From: Bacilli bacterium
Lineage (GTDB): Bacteria; Bacillota_I; Bacilli_A; RF39; UBA660
Length of the DNA stretch: 32,946 nt
Assembly (NCBI GenBank): GCA_017622175.1
Contig: JAGARQ010000006.1
Location: forward strand, 1-32,946
Direction: 5' to 3'
Part shown: piece by piece, positions 32,007-32,946 of the stretch
Numbering within the stretch: the first letter of the stretch is position 1
Layout of the letters: each line of letters starts with the position of its first letter
The notes under the pieces: model-generated
Told to the model about the DNA's origin: nothing
The model's input: the letters and a program-made list of their open reading frames with translations, nothing else
The model's database searches: none
Translations under genes and position numbers: made by a program

Positions 32007-32946
32007 TCACCCGATTGTCTTTCTAATCTCATTGTATATTCTAGTTGCAGAGTCAACAACACCTAGTTTTTTACTAGCACAAGCCATTTTTTCATAAGCT
32101 TCATTGTCATCTAACAATTTATCAATTTCACTAATTAATCTATCTTTTTCGAATTCATCTTCTGTAACAATTGTACATGCTCCTAAATCTTCTAATTCCT
32201 TAGCATTCATATATTGATGATTATGAGTAACATATGGTGAAGGAACTAATATTGCAGGAAGCCCAATAGCAGTAATTTCAGCAATAGTAGATGCCCCTGC
32301 ACGAGATACAATTAAATCAGTATCCTTTAATACATTAATAAAATTATCTAAGAAAGGAACAATATGTACATTAGAAGGAGTATCAACATCCATATAATCA
32401 TCAATATATCCCTTACCAGTAACAACAACTACTTGATACTTTTTATTTTTAAATCCTGGAATTAACTCCTTTAATTTCTTTGTCATAGTAAGTGAGCCAA
32501 GTGATCCCATAACAATAATAACTAACTTTTTATCACTATCAAATCCCATACTCTTCTTAGTAACTTTCTTAACATCAATAATCTCTTCACTTCTAGGATT
32601 TCCAGTATAAACAACATTTTTATTTTTAAATAGTTTTAAACTATTAGGAAGTGAAACACATACACAACTAGCAAATCTAGCTAACATCTTATTAGAAAGT
32701 CCAGGTATAGAATTTTGTTCATGAATAACAGTCTTATATCCTAACTTATTAGCAGCAGTTAAAACAGGTAAAGTAATATACCCACCTACTCCAATAACCA
32801 CATCCGGATTAAATTTTTTTATTTCTTCTTTCGCATCATTAACTGCTTTATTATATTTTTTAAAAACACTAATATTTTTAAATAAATTCTTACGATTTAA
32901 ACCAACTACCTCAAGTCCAACATATGGAATACCTAATTTAGGTACA
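32007..32946 (-). CDS. murG: Lipid II synthase MurG (5' end outside the window)
   Basis: About 313 residues are visible; the first about 45, with the N-terminal GGTGGH loop, are missing. The visible frame opens with VPKLGIPYVGLEVVGLNRKN and runs through NPDVVIGVGGYITLP, HEQNSIPGLSNK, YTGNPRSEEI, MGSLGSLTMT, SRAGASTIAEITAIGLPAILVP and HNHQYMNAKELEDLGA, in MurG order. It adds GlcNAc to lipid I at the inner membrane face. Its stop (TGA) overlaps the murB ribosome-binding site. Confidence 0.96.
   Translation of the reverse strand, partial: VPKLGIPYVGLEVVGLNRKNLFKNISVFKKYNKAVNDAKEEIKKFNPDVVIGVGGYITLPVLTAANKLGYKTVIHEQNSIPGLSNKMLARFASCVCVSLPNSLKLFKNKNVVYTGNPRSEEIIDVKKVTKKSMGFDSDKKLVIIVMGSLGSLTMTKKLKELIPGFKNKKYQVVVVTGKGYIDDYMDVDTPSNVHIVPFLDNFINVLKDTDLIVSRAGASTIAEITAIGLPAILVPSPYVTHNHQYMNAKELEDLGACTIVTEDEFEKDRLISEIDKLLDDNEAYEKMACASKKLGVVDSATRIYNEIRKTIG

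Noticed and set aside
31091-32062. Longer MurB N-terminus starting inside murG
   Set aside because: The extra 20 codons lie in the murG coding end and have no ribosome-binding site; the ATG at 32000-32002 has one.
1-32946. Mycoplasma-type code (TGA as Trp)
   Set aside because: TGA ends the DUF421, murG and two GT-C-like genes at sensible positions, and Trp is written TGG in the conserved motifs.

Overview
This is a very AT-rich chromosomal segment of a walled, low-GC Gram-positive bacterium. It carries rpoD, dnaG, yqeG, yqeH, trmK, murE, murB, murG, divIB, ftsA and ftsZ, and nearly every gene has a strong Shine-Dalgarno sequence. Several real genes end in TGA (stops at 4153, 27660, 29014 and 32007), so the standard code applies and not the Mycoplasma code. 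My best guess is an uncultivated AT-rich Bacilli or Erysipelotrichia-like lineage close to the Mollicutes that has kept its wall. That placement is inference. All genes are on the minus strand except two, at 4866-5219 and 17082-18209.

In order of coordinate: (a) 1-2882, five type IV prepilin-like genes, one with a type I dockerin domain inserted in its body; (b) 2936-5219, a GHL10-type putative glycosidase and small membrane proteins; (c) 5220-8703, dnaG-rpoD-trmK; (d) 8743-10464, three genes I cannot name, a possible transglutaminase-fold protein followed by two diverged paralogs; (e) 10576-12097, yqeG-yqeH; (f) 12141-15002, a polysaccharide deacetylase, a SigK-like sigma factor, a VanZ protein and a 43-residue membrane peptide; (g) 15061-16981, murE followed by a divergent pilin-like gene; (h) 17082-18209, arginase with a Pro/Thr/Glu-rich tail; (i) 18243-23758, five related secreted beta-rich proteins with TasA/camelysin-like N-termini surrounding a membrane transglutaminase; (j) 23872-32946, a division and cell wall (dcw) cluster, murG-murB-divIB-[three tandem GT-C-like membrane proteins]-ftsA-ftsZ.

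Much of the window concerns the envelope: pilin-like fibres, secreted surface proteins, wall precursor synthesis and division. The least ordinary items are the dockerin-bearing pilin, the surface-protein/transglutaminase locus with its duplicated two-gene module, the three membrane glycosyltransferase-like genes inside the dcw cluster, and a recurring start-site layout in which the -10 box lies exactly six bases before an AGGTGA Shine-Dalgarno, so the predicted mRNA begins at the ribosome-binding site. No tRNA, rRNA, CRISPR array, insertion sequence or phage gene was recognised. No stretch over 300 bases lacks a gene.
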